Shown: one piece after another, positions 11,610-24,434 of the stretch
Layout: every line of letters begins with the position of its first letter
Numbering within the stretch: the first letter of the stretch is position 1
Assembly: GCF_000247695.1 (NCBI RefSeq)
Contig: NW_004624795.1
Coordinates: 7,347,332-7,411,331 of the forward strand
From: Heterocephalus glaber
Lineage: Eukaryota; Chordata; Mammalia; Rodentia; Bathyergidae
Reading direction: 5' to 3'
Length of the DNA stretch: 64,000 bases
Position numbers and translations under genes: made by a program
The notes under the pieces: generated by a model
What the model saw: only the letters and a program-made list of their open reading frames with translations
The model's database searches: none
Told to the model about the DNA's origin: nothing

Positions 11610-11740
11610 ACAACCACTTGCATTCATTTCCTACTTTAGGCCCCTTCAATAACTTTCCACAGATGTCCCCTCATTTGATTCCTGCGGCATCCCTGTAAGG
11701 CGGACATCAGATTGAGGCAGGGAAACCCAGGAAGGCAAGC
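11610..11740 (-). mobile_element. MIR fragment, reverse
   Basis: catttgattcctgcggcatc and cctgtaaggcggacatcaga resemble the reversed MIR core. Confidence 0.5.
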
Positions 11741-11999
11741 GAGGTGTTTTCCTTTCTTCTTCTCAAGGACTTAGACTAAATTTGCATCAAGGTTATGGCC
11801 ACAGGACCATCCTTGGGGTGGTGGGTCTCCAGGCTGGGGGAAGGCGTAGGGAGGACTAGTTCTGGCCCTAACTCGAGGATGTCTTGGAAAACCAGTGAAC
11901 GGCCTTGCCCAGGAAGTACTCTTAGCTGGGTTGCTCCTGGGGCCCCCTAGTGGTGTCTCCGCATCTGTGCTTGCCAGCTTCCACCTGTCCTCAAGGCAG

Positions 12000-12870
12000 C
12001 AGTCAGGGTGCGGATTCTAAGTACTGTTTCAGATCAGCACCTTCTCAAGGCTCTGCAGCTCCCTCAGAGTGAGAGAACAACCCTGGCAGAGGCCTACAAG
12101 GCCCCCTGTGATCTAGCCTCACCGGCCTCTCTTGCTGTGTCTCCCACCTCTGCTAGTTTGCTCTCTGGCCACCTTGGCCTCTTTTGTGATCCTCAAACAT
12201 GGCTCATGCCCTTCAGGGCTCCATGGTTCCTGCATTGTCTGCCACACTCCTCTCCCATCTTGGCTTTTCACGCCTTTGCTGCCTTCAACCTGCTCAGACT
12301 TCACCTCCCCAGTGAAGCTCTTCCTGATTCCTCAACATCTCCTTTCCTGCCACTCTCCTCCTTCCTTCCTGACCTGGTCCATGAACTGCTTTTCTTTATC
12401 ACATCGCCATCATCTAACATACTTATGCATTGGGTTCCCAGGGTTTCTGTAACAAATTACTGCAAGATTCATTAACTACTTAAAGCATCTGAGATTTACT
12501 CTTGTGGTTCAGGAGGCCAAAAGTCTGAAATTAAGGTGTCCGCAAATTGCCTTGTCCTGGAGGCTGTGAGGGAGAAATAGTCCTTGGTTCCGGTGGTTGC
12601 TGGCAACTGTTGGGACTCCACCTGTGAGTGTCCAAATGTCCCTCTTCTTAAACAGACACTCGTCATTGGATTGAGGCCCAGCCCTAATATAGCTGCAAGA
12701 CCCTGTCTCCTAATAAGGTCACATTCTCAGGCACTGGAGTTAGGACTTGAATGTATCTTTTTGGAAGACACATTTCAAACCACAATACCATGTGATTTAT
12801 TATTATTGTTTATTATTTGTCTCCTTCTGACAAGTAATCTCTGCAAGGGCTGAGACCTTTGTTATATGGT
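12000..12870 (+). mobile_element. L2 3' region split by an LTR-like insertion
   Basis: aggcctacaaggccccctgt, ttggcttttcacgcctttgc, cagtgaagctcttcctgatt and tcgccatcatctaacatac run to about 12427. After the 12428-12790 insertion the L2 resumes with attgtttattatttgtctcc and tctctgcaagggctgagacc. The 155-codon ORF at 12008-12475 lies in this repeat and is not a gene. Confidence 0.8.
12428..12790 (-). mobile_element. MaLR/MLT-type LTR, inserted in L2
   Basis: The plus strand reads tctgtaacaaattactgcaa, gtggttcaggaggccaaaag, aataaggtcacattctcagg and caaaccacaata, the complement of a MaLR-type LTR. L2 sequence stops before it and resumes after it. Confidence 0.7.
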
Positions 12871-12874
12871 GAAT

Positions 12875-13360
12875 CAGTTGGATTCCAAGATGCTCAGCAA
12901 ATGTCAGCTCCCTCCCTCAAATTCTTCATCCTTTAAACATTATTTATGTTATAATAGCTATAATAGCTAATTCTCAGTTATCTACTCCTATTTGGGAACT
13001 GGCCAGGAAAGTAATTTCACAGTCTTTTCTAATGTATTGCCAGACGAAACCTATTTTGACAAATTAGACTTTCTGTCAAATTTTCTAGCTTACATTCAAA
13101 TTCCACTTTTAGGGAGGCTGCCACAGCCCACAGAAGCTTTTATGGCTTGAGACAGAGTTCTCAGGAGTATTGTCTCACCTGCGATCTCTTTTGTCTGTGG
13201 ACTTGCAGTCCCGGATCCCCTTGTCCCCAGCCCGTTCATCTGGCCTTCATCTCAGTACTTTGTCCAGATACCAGAGCACCTTCTAGGCTGCTGATCCAGA
13301 CTCCTCCCATCTGAGAGGCAGAAGGGACCCAGCATTCAACAGTTCCTTCCCTCCTTCCCT
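12875..13360. other. Unassigned intronic sequence
   Basis: Contains a short imperfect tandem (ataatagcta, twice near 12951-12970). Nothing else recognised. Confidence 0.45.
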
Positions 13361-13364
13361 CTGG

Positions 13365-13575
13365 GATACATTTCCTGAGCACCCGCTATGGGCCAGGCAT
13401 CTCGAGCTTCCCTTCCTATCCCCTTTCTACCTCACAGCACTTTGCCAGGTAGACTATGGTCCCTACATCCTTGGTGAGGGCACGGCGGGTGGGGAGGTTA
13501 AGGGACTCGGGATTACTCAGCAGGTAGGTGGCAGATCCAGATACAAAAGCTGTGATTCAGATCTCTAAAGAGGAA
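13365..13575 (-). mobile_element. MIR SINE, reverse
   Basis: tgagcacccgctatgggcca, cacagcactttgccaggtag, ggggaggttaagggactcgg and gtaggtggcagatccagata match reversed MIR. Confidence 0.68.
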
Positions 13576-14169
13576 ACCCAGTTCCTGTTTTAATTTCAAT
13601 CAGCTTCTTCTTTTAGATTACTCTTCTCCCCTTTTTGGTGTCAAAATTTTTATTCTCAGGTGAGCAGGTGGGCTCGACATGCTCTGTGTTGAGAGCACCC
13701 TCACCTCCGTGCGGCTCATTTCACCATCATAAAGTCACTCTGGTGCAGGTAGAGCAGGTGTCACGTGCTGGTAGCTTCCACTTGCCTCCCAGATATCCTT
13801 TCTCTCCTTTGCCACGGTACCTAGGGACCAGCTGTGTGCAGTGTGTGACCAGCTCCAGTGTCTTCTGGCTCTCACAGGTATTACCGGTAGCCACCCCGGG
13901 AGGAAATCACAAGCAGGAGGATTGGCTCTCAGGGCCCTAACCTCCTCATTCCTGCCATGTGAGGTCTTGGGCTGGGCTATGTCCCAAAGAACCTTTCTCC
14001 CAGGCTTTGTAATCTTGCCTCCCCTTTGTCTTTTGGCCCTCTAGTCAGTAAGAACTGGGCCATTGCTCTCTCTGTGTTAGGGCTTTATCCCATGGCTCCC
14101 TTACACCCACACATTCTTCTCAGTAGTTCCAGTTTTGAGTGTGCCATACAGATCCTGTTGGAAATTCCT

Positions 14170-14315
14170 TAAACACAAATGACTGTGCTCATCTGGCAGA
14201 AGAGGAGAGTGAAGCTCAGAGAGGCTGAGTGTCTTTCTCTGGGTCATATCCTAGAGAAAGTGGCTGACTGGGGGCTTGAATGAAGTTCTGGTTTAATGCT
14301 CTAAGGTCATGAAGG
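14170..14315 (-). mobile_element. MIR fragment, reverse
   Basis: aagctcagagaggctgagtg, tctttctctgggtcatatcc and tggttaatgc-like ending tggtttaatgctctaaggtc match reversed MIR. Confidence 0.58.
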
Positions 14316-14519
14316 AAAGTCCGATTGCCCCAATCTAAGCCTTTGGTAAGATGTTTTGTATACATTCAATAGGTGATCAATAAACATTGGCTGATGACAA
14401 ATGAATTTGCTTTGTTCATTAGTCATAATGATTGCAGCCTAAACAGCTACCACTAGGAAACCATCCCATTTGAAATACTATTATCACTGAAAGAAAACTG
14501 GGCAGATCCCTAGCAGTTT

Positions 14520-14620
14520 GGAATCCAAATATAAGGTGCTTAGACTCATGGTCTCACTTTTCTTATTTATAACAGTGGGACAATCCTCATTCCCTGCGAA
14601 GAGTAAATGAAAAGACGTCT
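14520..14620 (+). mobile_element. MIR fragment
   Basis: ctcacttttcttatttataa, cagtgggacaatcctcattc and gcgaagagtaaatgaaaaga fit the MIR core. Confidence 0.5.
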
Positions 14621-14624
14621 ATCA

Positions 14625-15185
14625 ATTATGTATCTTGGTAATTGTTCCTGAGCCTTTTTTCCAAACACTCCATGCTTGTGGCTGGCCATACTATCTCATC
14701 AGCATTCCATTTGGACTTTCCTCCTTAATGGGCTGTGGGATGAACAGGAGTAGAGGGGTGACAAAGGATGAGCTTCTCAAGGAAACACTGAGGAAACTGG
14801 GCTTTCTGCCATTAAGAGAAGCAAGTCTTTATGGGTGACCTAATTAAAGTTTTTAAAATTTAATTTGGACAGTTAGCAAGCTAGGCTCCTTTCCAGGAGG
14901 AATACAGAGCCAGTGCATGACCTAGCTGATCCTGGGCTGCTTGCCATCCCAAACAACTGCAGGGAGTTTATCAGCTTCTTTCAGCAATGGAAGCTGCCAG
15001 GATACTGACTTGGGTGAGGAGGTGTCCTCTGGGGCCACACTGATTGTGCCTGAAGGGTACATGACCAGAGGACATGCTTTTTAGGAAGGAAGGTCATGAA
15101 GTGTGGTTCTCAGTAAGGGAAAAAGGATTTCTCTTTCAACTGTTGTTATGGAAGTTTGTATAAAAGAAAGATCATCCTTCTAAAT
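14625..15185. other. Unassigned intronic sequence
   Basis: No repeat or gene family recognised. Confidence 0.45.
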
Positions 15186-15189
15186 CTAT

Positions 15190-15310
15190 CCATCCATCCA
15201 TCTCTCAGTTTATTCATCCAAAATGCACTTAGTATCCTTGGCTGCCAGACACTGAAGTTATAATATTAAATCCAAAGGAATCAGTACAGTGAAGGAGCTC
15301 CCAGTTTCTG
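15190..15310 (-). mobile_element. L2 3' end, reverse
   Basis: atctatccatccatccatct, then ttattcatccaaaatgcact and tgccagacactgaagttata, is a reversed L2 tail followed by the complementary L2 core. Confidence 0.5.
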
Positions 15311-15929
15311 TAATCTCTCCTTCACCTTGTCTCTGAGTTTCCTTTCCTCTGTTCCTTTGGGTCTCCATGCAAATTCCCGTAACTGAAACGAAGGTTATGA
15401 GCACAAGGCTTTACGTCAAAAGAGCTCAATTTTAGTGATGACTCTTTAATTAAGTGGCCCTGTGGTCTTGGGTAAGTCAGTCCTGTAGGCTGACTGGGGA
15501 TGAGGATAGGATTCCCAGGTTGCAATCCTGCTACACCCAAGAGCAAGGTGTTCTCTATACCCCACCAAGGCTCTGGGGTGTCTCAAGTCCCCAGGGGCAG
15601 AATCCCTTGAAGCAAAATGGATGTGACATCAGCTGTGACTCTGAAGTCCATAGCATTTAGTCAGTGATGAAGTCACTGCTGAACTGCTGATAGAGAGTTC
15701 AGGTGACAGAAAGGGTACAAACAGAAGGCCAGAGAGTTAGGATGCCAAGGGATGGGGTGTCACCACTGGCCAAGGTGCTGATGTGTATCAGTCTAGAGAA
15801 AGTTGGTTAAGTAGTGTAAAACACATTAGAGGAAGCAGGACAATTTACCATTTTTCTTGAGTTTAGTTAAAATATTGTGGACTGCATCTAGTGGGGGCAA
15901 AATGTTTGAGAGCTTGAGCCTGAGGCCAG

Positions 15930-16140
15930 ACCAGCCTGGGTGATGTCATGGTTCCAGCACCGAGTGGCTATGGTGCTGGCCAAGTCTTTTTGGCCTAAGC
16001 TTCTATTTCCTCATCCTCGAGACCATGGTTACCTCTGCCATTGGGTTGCTGGAAGAAAAAATGAGGTTGTGTAGAGCTAGTGCTTAACGCTGTTGTCTGC
16101 TTGGAGCTCCACAAATGGTAGGTATTGCCAATGAAATGAA
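15930..16140 (+). mobile_element. MIR SINE, diverged
   Basis: gaggccagaccagcctgggt is the MIR 5' region; ttctatttcctcatcctcga and aaaatgaggttgtgtagagc are the core. Confidence 0.58.
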
Positions 16141-16169
16141 TTACTCCCATTTTGTAATTCCATGCTCAC

Positions 16170-16870
16170 TTAAGGACCTGTCAGATTTGAATTTGCTTTC
16201 TGGGCGGGCCCTTTTTCCAGGAGTATACCAGGCTATGACCCAAACTTTGACTCCTCTTTTGTTGCTTCCCACAGCCTGCCTGCCCACTAGCAACTACAGA
16301 TGGCTCTCACTTCTGAATGTATCAAGGATCCAACTGCTTCTCTCCTCTTCCACTGCCACTGCCTTGGTCTGAATCACTAGTATATCCTCTCCAGATGACG
16401 CAGTGGTCTCATTCCTTTGCCCCTTGATCTTCTCTTGACACAATAGCCAGAATGAACCTGTTAAAATGTACTTTAGATGGCACCACTACCCTGCTTAAAC
16501 CTCTGATGTCCTCTACCACATTTAATGAAATGCAAACCCAGATTCCATCTCTCAAAACCTTCAGGATGTGGTCCAGTGAGCCCTTCTGATCCTACTCCTT
16601 CCCCTAACACATGAGTTCCAGCTATCCCTTGCCACATACCAGGCCTGCTCCTGCATGGAGGCTGGGACCTCTTATCTAGAAACAGTGCAGGTTGGCATTC
16701 TTATTTCTTTTAGGTCTTTATTCATGTGCCCATTTTCAGAGAGCCTTCCTATGACTACTTTATTTAATGTTGCAATTTCCTACCCCACACTGGGTGCTCC
16801 CTCAGCACCCAGATTGTCACAGAAGCAAATCCCGGGTGCTTAATAAATAGCATATGAATGAATGAATGGT
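16170..16870 (+). mobile_element. L2 3' region, long copy
   Basis: tagatggcaccactaccctg, ttcaggatgtggtccagtga, cataccaggcctgctcctgc, agagagccttcctatgacta and gcatatgaatgaatgaatgg give an L2 about 700 bases long in correct order. Confidence 0.78.
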
Positions 16871-16903
16871 CACCACAGTTCTTGGGGGGGATCCCTTTGG
16901 GTA

Positions 16904-17221
16904 CAGATGGTCCCTTACTTATGATCATTCTACATATAACTTTTTAAATTCATGATGGTGTGAAAAGATACCCATGCAATCATTCTGTTTTTCACTGTCA
17001 GTATAGTAGACAATAGCTTTCATGAAATATTCATCACTTTATAATCAAATCGGCTTTGTATTAAATGAAAGCCCAATGGTATGCCAATGTGAGAGTTCTG
17101 TGCACGTTTAAGGCAGGCTGGGCTAAGCAATGATGTTCAGAAGGTTAGATGTATGAAATGAATTTTCAACTTATAAAGGTTCTGTATGGATATAACTCCA
17201 TTGTATACTGAAGTGCATCTG
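16904..17221. mobile_element. Tigger/TcMar-type nonautonomous DNA transposon
   Basis: Starts cagatggtcccttacttatg after TA and ends gaagtgcatctg, with partly inverted ends. Inside, tgtgcacgtttaaggcaggc, tgggctaagcaatgatgttc and ttcaacttataaaggttctg match a well-known mammalian Tigger-type MER. Confidence 0.72.
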
Positions 17222-17859
17222 TGTACTCAGAAAGAGTCCTAGCTTGTAAGGTTGGTATGAGCCAGGTCATCTGAGTTTTCTTTTTGCAAGAGGATTCTGC
17301 TATGATCAGATTTGGGAATCCTATGGGCTGGAGAGCCACTGTTGGCCCTTAGATGTCCCTGATACCAGCTCAAGCATCAGCCACTGTGATGCATTTTCAC
17401 AGTGGTCAGAAATGATTCAGACAAGCCATGGTCTCTTCATGCTGCTTTGAGCTCTTCAATCAGATTCTGCTGTAACCAGGACATTACCTAAGTCCTTTTC
17501 TGGGGGAGCCTAGAAGGGAGGGAGAGGAAATGGGTAAGGAAGAGCTCTGGTGCTTCCACTACAGCTTGATGGTGAGGAGGGGAGGGGATAGGTGCTGGGT
17601 GGTACAGCCCTGCTGGGCTGATGGGTCATGTGGCAGCATAGGACATGGCAAACCTACACGTCCACCGAATTCTCAACATCTTATGTAACTGGTGACCTAC
17701 AATGATTGTAGAAAATTTGTTGTTAATAATAAATTTTTTTCCATTCTCCTATGGAGAAATTGAAAATAGAAAGTCTATGGAGTGAGTTTATTTTCTCCAG
17801 GTGTACGGAGTGGTGTACTTTTCTCAAGCGAAGTACAATATCAAAATTAGTATTGTAGA

Positions 17860-18250
17860 CTGTACGAACAGGTGCTTATTTATTCCTTCACTCTTTTGCT
17901 TATTCATTCATATATTTATTTATTTGTTTTCTTGTCCAGCAAATACACTGAGACAATTTGTTATGTGTCAGGCAGATGTATTGATACAGAGGTCAACAGG
18001 CTGAGCAAGATCCCTGGATCTTGGATTATAGTGGGGAAGACAGGTAATAAACTAATGAACAAAAATAGAAAAAATAACTTCAGATAATGATGAATATTAG
18101 AGATAATAAAATTAGTGAGTGATGCAGAGTACCAGGGGTCAGAAGGTCAGGGTACTTTAGATGGTTTGGTCAGGGAATACTTCTCTGGGAGGGAATGTCG
18201 GAGTTGAGGCCCAAACAATGCAGGTGGGGGGGATCCAGCCATTCGGAGAG
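17860..18250 (-). mobile_element. L2 3' region, reverse
   Basis: tattcattcatatatttatt, tatgtgtcaggcagatgtat, tagtggggaagacaggtaat and atggtttggtcagggaatac are the complement of L2 in order. Confidence 0.72.
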
Positions 18251-18254
18251 CTAT

Positions 18255-18400
18255 GGTGATGGTTCACAACCCATGAAAAGCGTTAAAATGCACCAGGGAA
18301 CTTTGAAATAATACTGATGCTAGACCCTACTACCAGAGGTTATAATTTAATTCATCTGGACTTGAGGCCCAAGGTGCTCTGGACCAGGGTTGCAGGCCAC
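18255..18400. mobile_element. MER5-like hAT fragment
   Basis: tggtgatggttcacaaccca, aatgcaccagggaactttga, actgatgctagaccctacta and gacttgaggcccaaggtgct resemble MER5A. It separates two L2 parts. Confidence 0.5.
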
Positions 18401-18660
18401 ATACTTCTAGATTAGAAAAAGAAGTTACTAGGTAGGGTAGCGTGTGCAAAGATCCTGAGGTAGGGAAACGTTTGGAATGTTCCTGAAGCAGAAAGAAGGC
18501 AGGCATGGCTAAAAGAGAGTGACGGAAGCAAAGGGAGGTAAGAGAACAACTCAGAGAGGGAGGGAGGGATTGTATTGACTGTTGTGAGCTGGTGAGCTTG
18601 CCAGGGATCTAGAACTGAAACCTTGAAGTACGCAGGAAACAAAGGTTCATAGCTGCATAC
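18400..18660 (-). mobile_element. L2 segment, reverse (probable continuation)
   Basis: gtgcaaagatcctgaggtag, gttcctgaagcagaaagaag and catggctaaaagagagtgac continue the complementary L2 order of 17860-18250. A MER5-like element seems to sit between the two parts. Confidence 0.62.
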
Positions 18661-18664
18661 AGAG

Positions 18665-21600
18665 GCCTCATTTCACAGGTAGCCAGGGAGGCAGGGTGGA
18701 TGGAGAAAACCCCACACATTTTACTTCTTCAGTGTCATCACATAGCAAACTAATCTGAACTGCAGATTTTTTTTCTGGTGATCAGCTGCCTGTTTTCCTG
18801 GGGTGATCCATCTATGAAAAGTTTCCAAATTGCGTTAAAACTGCCAGTTTCTCAACAAACAGCACAGAGTGTACTTTCCAGGGAGAGAAGTTCAATAATT
18901 AAAATGAGTCAGCACTGAAGAACTGGAGGGCGGTTTGATCTAGCTTAGCAGCTGACATTTTCTTAGCAGAAAAATGCAATATCCATAATACATTATTTTG
19001 TGCCCAGTAGAAGTCAACTAGAACCGCATCGTCTCAGGAGAGGGCAACAGCAGCTTGCCAGAAAACCTTTTTGAAGGTAACAGGAAACTGAATCTTCACA
19101 AGCGGAAGTTGGGCAGTGGTCTGGGGGCCATGTCTCGGATGGCTGCAGGCTGGGGTTGCTCCCAAGTTCTTGCAGAAAGAGCTGCTCAGTTTAGACAGCC
19201 CTCCTTCTAGGAGTGAGATTTGCATTTGCCTAGAATGTTGCCATGAAGGTGGGAGGTTGGCTTGGTTGATGTTTTGTTTTTCTAAGACAAGAGCTGTTAA
19301 AGGAGAAAATCTGCTTTCTCTGGGTGGCAAATGTCCTTGCAAAACACCCCTTGCTGAGTTTCCATGAAGAGTGAAAACTGCCAGCCCCTCAAGTGGCTTG
19401 GCTGGAAGTCTCAGGCTCTGCAAGAAGTTATGAGAGTTCCTCCCAGGGCCTCAGACTGGCGCTCTCCCTGGGGATGGCTCTCCAGCTTCAAAGGAAACAG
19501 CGCAATTGGCTCCACTCTGGCCTCCAGAAGTTCATGCAATCATGCGGCCAAGCAAATTTGTGTTAGGTAACGCCAAAGACTAAACAATGTTTTGCTTTTT
19601 TTTTTTTTTCTTTCAGAAAATGTTTTTGCTTCACTGACAATAGTCCAAGAGAGGAAGCCTTCAATTAGAGTAGCAGAAAATACTGATTAGAATCAATCAA
19701 CACCTCTAGAAGTTTAAACACTTAATTAAATGGTTCAGTAAACTTGAAACTAAACTTGCAAACAGAAATCTCAATGTATGAAAGGATTGCTTGGAGTTTT
19801 AAAAAACAGATAATTATTCAACAAGCTCAATATCAACCTCACCAAAAGTCCTGTGAAAACGATCAGGCAGGCAGTGCATTAATTTTCAGTGCAACTTACA
19901 CTTAGGTTAACAGCATTACTCAAAAGCAAAATCTCATGACTCCTATCAGCAGATGGGATGTTCTCACAGAAGTCTGGGTTAGAGATATACTATTGGGATA
20001 TTGGCAGTGACCATGTGGTGTTTTAGTAATCCTGAATATTTTCAGAGATCACAGTTTCCTTAACTTCAATGCAAACAAAAGCACACAAATACAAATAGAT
20101 CTCCCTGGTTTTGTTTAATTTTAGAGAAGATCCATTTGGAATGAAGGAAAACATGATAAATGAATGATTTTTAAAGACATATCTTGTAACTCTTCTGCTA
20201 CAGAATATAGCAAAAGTAGATGGCTTCACTAGGGTTTCCTCAGACAAAGCCTGAGATGGTGCGTCCAGTTCAAGGGATTTACCAAGGAACTGCTCCCAAG
20301 ACGAGGATATGTTCCCCAGAGAAGAGGAGGGAGGAGAGAAAGACAGAGCAGGAGCTAGTATCTAAGGCAGGCTTTCCACTGAGTTACAGATTGCTTTAGC
20401 CTGAACCCTGAGGAAAGGGCTGGAGGATGAATTATATAGCATTCGTGCTAGCTGAGGAAAGGAGGCCAGCCCCATTGTGCCTTCTGTCCTGAGTCCTTCA
20501 GTTGATGGCTGTGGGCTTCTAGCAGTGATCAGGACTGAGGGTGTGAAGCCTCCTGGGGAATTAGCAGAGGGCAGTGCCCCAGCAAGAAGGTGGCTGTGAG
20601 GTGTGATCAGACAAAGTCACTGAGACCTGGGCAGGAGAAAGGGTTCTACGTTCCTGAGTCAAGGAACTCCTGCCTCATAAAGATCATTGAGTAACCTCAG
20701 GCAAGGTCAAGACAGCAGTTACCTTCTATGAACAAGCCTGTTCTAAAGTGGGAGTCACTCCAGGCTGAGTTCCTATTTTGTTCATCTCTGAATGGGGCAA
20801 TGAGGCAGTCAACGAAGGTGTGTTCCTCAAATGGTGAACACATCCAACTTAGTGTCAGCTGGACATGAGGCAGCTCTCATGCCCTTTCCAAACACTGCAC
20901 AAACACCCATGGAAGACAAGAGAGCAGGTGGTGCTAGAAGGCCTGGGTTGGAGCCCTCATGCAGTTTTTCATTAGGCACGAAGATGTGCACCCAGTTATC
21001 TTTAAAATATGGATGAGACAATTCCACCTGGCTCTTATGAAGCTTAGGAAAAATGGCACTTGAAAATGCTTAGTAATTTAGATTTTTCTTGTAAAATGTT
21101 TTTCTTTGGCAGAGAGGCTGGAGTACAGGAATAGAGACACTTAAATCTATAGCATTAGAAGTCTCTAGGAATGAAAGTTTATAAAGATCAAGCAATCCTG
21201 GGAATGAACTGTAAAGTCAATAGGCAACAGAGATTGATATTGATCTGCCAAACGCACTTTCAGGGATGAAGCGACTACATAAAGCAGGAAAGACCTAGTG
21301 AGACCCAGTCACATTGTTTTACTTCCCAACATAGTTTGTAGGTGACACTCTGAACTCAACTGGAGAAATTGTGAGTTGTAAATAAAACATGTGTCGACCA
21401 CTGCTGAGGTCTCTTAACACAGTACATACTACACCTCTGCACAGATCCTGTGGAGTGATTCTCTCTTTTTTTTAGTTTGCCAAAAACTAAGCAACACACC
21501 CTTCCTACCTGGAGAGAGTGAGTGAGTGGGTGGGTTTATTTAGAGAGGATATAGATATGAAGGACTCCATGCTGTGGTGTTCCAAAGCTATCTGGTGATC

Positions 21601-22055
21601 AGTCACCATCTCCACAGGGTCTCCTTTCCTGCCCCTGCTGGGCAGCCATTTTATGGGTCCAGAACAGGAGATCATTGGCGAGACTCAGCTAGACAAGGAA
21701 TCAGAGGCCAGGTTTTCATTATTTGGTAATGCAAGGTCTTCATTTATCCAACTGGATGGTTTTTCAACAAAATGTTTTTCTAGTTTAGAGTTCCTGAAGA
21801 GTTGGGAGCGACTACTCAAACTGACCTGTCACACTCATTAAATGGTCTGAACAATGTTTTTCTCTTTGTTGATTAAGGCATCACACCAATAGCTGGACTT
21901 TAGGCCTGGTCAGGAGGAAGGAGCCTATGATAGATCATTTATTTTGGTCATGACCATGGCAAGGGAATAGAAATCTCAGAAGGATGCAAGGTTAAACTAG
22001 AGATGAGCATTAGCTGACTCCATCTAAGATGTCCGTGGAGACAAGAAGAGGCTCA
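18665..22055. other. Largest repeat-poor stretch in the left half
   Basis: About 3.4 kb in which I recognise no interspersed repeat, only short A/T runs (for example at 19597). AT-rich 19600-20250 contains ttaattaaatgg and similar motifs. Regulatory content is possible but unproved. Confidence 0.45.
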
Positions 22056-22059
22056 GAGG

Positions 22060-22378
22060 ATGCTAGTTTGTCCTGTGTGTTGAAGGCTTGGTCCTAGAGC
22101 TGTGGTGAGGTAGTGAGATCCTTAGGAGAGGGGTTCTGGTGGGAAGAAGTTGGGTCATGGGGGATTGTGAGCTGCCACCTCTTTCTTTTTCTTTGTGTCC
22201 AGCCATGAGGTGAATGGCTTGTCTCACCATATGTTTCCCACCACGATAGTCTGCTTTGCTATAGATCTGACCAACTATGGACTGAAGTCCCTGAAACTTG
22301 AGCCAAAATAAACCTTTCATCTTTATAAGTTGATGATCTTAGTTATTTTTGTTGCAGTAATGGAAAGCTCAGTAACAC
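22060..22378 (+). mobile_element. LTR-like element, copy 3
   Basis: actatggactgaagtccctg, gagccaaaataaacctttca, tctttataagttg and a final agctcagtaacaca match the 3' half of the 4681-5092 family. The 5' part is diverged or truncated. Confidence 0.66.
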
Positions 22379-22689
22379 AAACATTTAATCCCAAGACCAC
22401 AGACTAACTCCCTTGAACATGAGGGTGACTTACTAGAGCAAAGGGCATCATGTGGGTGATGGGTGTATATTGTTGTCCTGCCCAGCATCTATCTATTCCA
22501 CTTTCTCTTGGAAACAGCTTCCTGCCTTTTCTTTGGTAAGCTGCTCCTGCTTCATTCCATATGGCCCTGGAAGAACTATCTCAGCACTCTGGTCCAGGAA
22601 ACCATGACTTACAATTTAGGCTGGAGTCAGCTTCCCAGGAATCTGAATTGTAAATGGAGTGAAATACAGATAGAAGGTGGCTGAAGACA

Positions 22690-22880
22690 AGTCAGATTGA
22701 TGGCAGCATTCAAAAAGAGACAGTCTGCAATTTGTGTAACCTTGGACAATTTGTGTATCCTGTTAATTTTCTCACCTGTAAAACGGGGACAGTGATATCT
22801 ACCTTCTCACAGGGGTGGTCAAGATTTAAATAAGGCAATGTATTAGAAGGGCCAAGTATGGTGACTTGAACTAGAAAAAT
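22690..22880 (+). mobile_element. MIR SINE
   Basis: aaccttggacaatttgtgta, ttctcacctgtaaaacgggg, acagtgatatctaccttctc and agatttaaataaggcaatgt follow MIR order. Confidence 0.72.
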
Positions 22881-22884
22881 AATT

Positions 22885-24155
22885 TCGTTTCTCCCTCTGG
22901 AGTTACCAGGGATGGGATGTGATCTTCATCACCATGGCTGTTTTACAATGTTGGACCTTCTTCAGATTCTCGATGCAGTCACATTTAGGTGGATTAAATA
23001 GAGACACTGTGACTTCAAACCTAGGCAATATGATCGGGAAGGTGATGAGCACCCTTGCTGTGAAAAATGCATTTTTCTAGTGATGGGAGAAGCTGAGCTT
23101 AGTTGTAGTCAGGAATGTGCTCAGGTGGAGTGAGGAGAAGGAATCTACAGACAGAAGACATCTCTGGCAAGTAGATTCCCATCTCTATCTCTGTGGGACT
23201 GTTTCAGTTAGAGGCCTGAGAAGCGAATGGGTAGGGAGGAATTAGAATTTATGGGTCCTATTCCATGTTTGTGTTTTTGGCTAAGTTGGGCACTCAGTGT
23301 TCAGAGAATGAAAAAAATAGCAGAGCTGACCAAGAGTCCTTTTCTCAAATTATCAGTACTTTGTAAGGGTTTGTAAGGGTTCTAGCTTGTCAATGGCCTT
23401 AATTTCTGCATCTTCACATGCTGCCATTCTAAGTTTATTGTAGTCATGGTGGGGGTGGTGGCTTAAAACAATTTGGAGGGGAAGCCAGTTTTCAAGTTAT
23501 TTTCAAGTTATTTCAAATTCTGTGTTTCTTTCTGTATCAATAAACATTATACAAAACGATGTCAACATGGCTCCATTTTCTCTCCTGTGCTCTCCCTGTG
23601 ACAGTCTCTGGGCCACCTTATTCCACACGTCTTCCTCCAGAAAATGAGGTCGAATGATGCTATATAGCCACTTGAATCATTTTCAGAGGAGTTTGATTGG
23701 GATAGGAGGTGACAAGATGGGGAAATGATCAGTATACTTTAGGAAGAAGAAATGCACCTGTGTAGTACAGCTGCCCCTAAGAAAAGATGTCTAAGATCTT
23801 CATGGCTCTTTCTTCTGCCTCAAAAAGTAATACTTATTCAGAAGAAAAAGGAAAACAGAAAAGAATGCCAAGACATCCATCTTTTGGTTCTCTTCCCAGA
23901 CCCCTGTGGTCCTCTTTAGTCCCTCAGGTGATATCAGCAGTGTGGTTCCAACATTCTCACCACTTACTAATGAAGGAACTTGGGAACCTCACTGAGCTGC
24001 AGTTCCTCCATAAGACCTTATAGAAGATATATAAGCATATGCTGCCCCTGCCTTGTTGAATGATAGGCCTCAGTATCTTTTGTCATATCCCTTGTAATCT
24101 GCTGGTACATGTGTTTTCCTAACTTCTGTGAACTGCTTTAAAAATCAACTGAACC
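22885..24155. other. Unassigned intronic sequence
   Basis: Two short direct repeats (gtttgtaagg near 23359-23380 and tttcaagttatt near 23490-23515). Nothing else recognised. Confidence 0.45.
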
Positions 24156-24159
24156 CAAG

Positions 24160-24430
24160 GAGGGAGGCGCAGGAGCCTCAGTTGATAGAACCTCAGAAGC
24201 GCAGGTCACAACTGCGCTTGTGACTGGAACTTGATGCAGACATAGTCTTGTGGGACTGAGCCCCCAACCCGTGGGATCTGATGCTTCTTCCAGGTAGACA
24301 GTGTCAGAATGGAATTGAATAAAAGGCTATCCAGCAGGTGTCTGCTACAGAATTGATTACTTGGTTGCTGGTGTGAAGAAAGCCTCACGTGTTTTGGTGA
24401 TCAGAAGTGTGGAATACTAAGTGAGAGAAG
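24160..24430 (+). mobile_element. Possible LTR-like repeat, family unknown
   Basis: The organisation gcaggtcacaactgcgcttg, cttgtgggactgagccccca, agtgtcagaatggaattgaa and tggttgctggtgtgaagaaa recalls a mammalian LTR, but I cannot name it. It is more CpG-rich than its surroundings. Non-repetitive origin is possible. Confidence 0.35.
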
Positions 24431-24434
24431 AAGA

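Noticed and set aside
12008..12475. 155-codon ORF on the plus strand
   Set aside because: It lies entirely in the 3' part of an L2 and runs into an LTR-like insertion.
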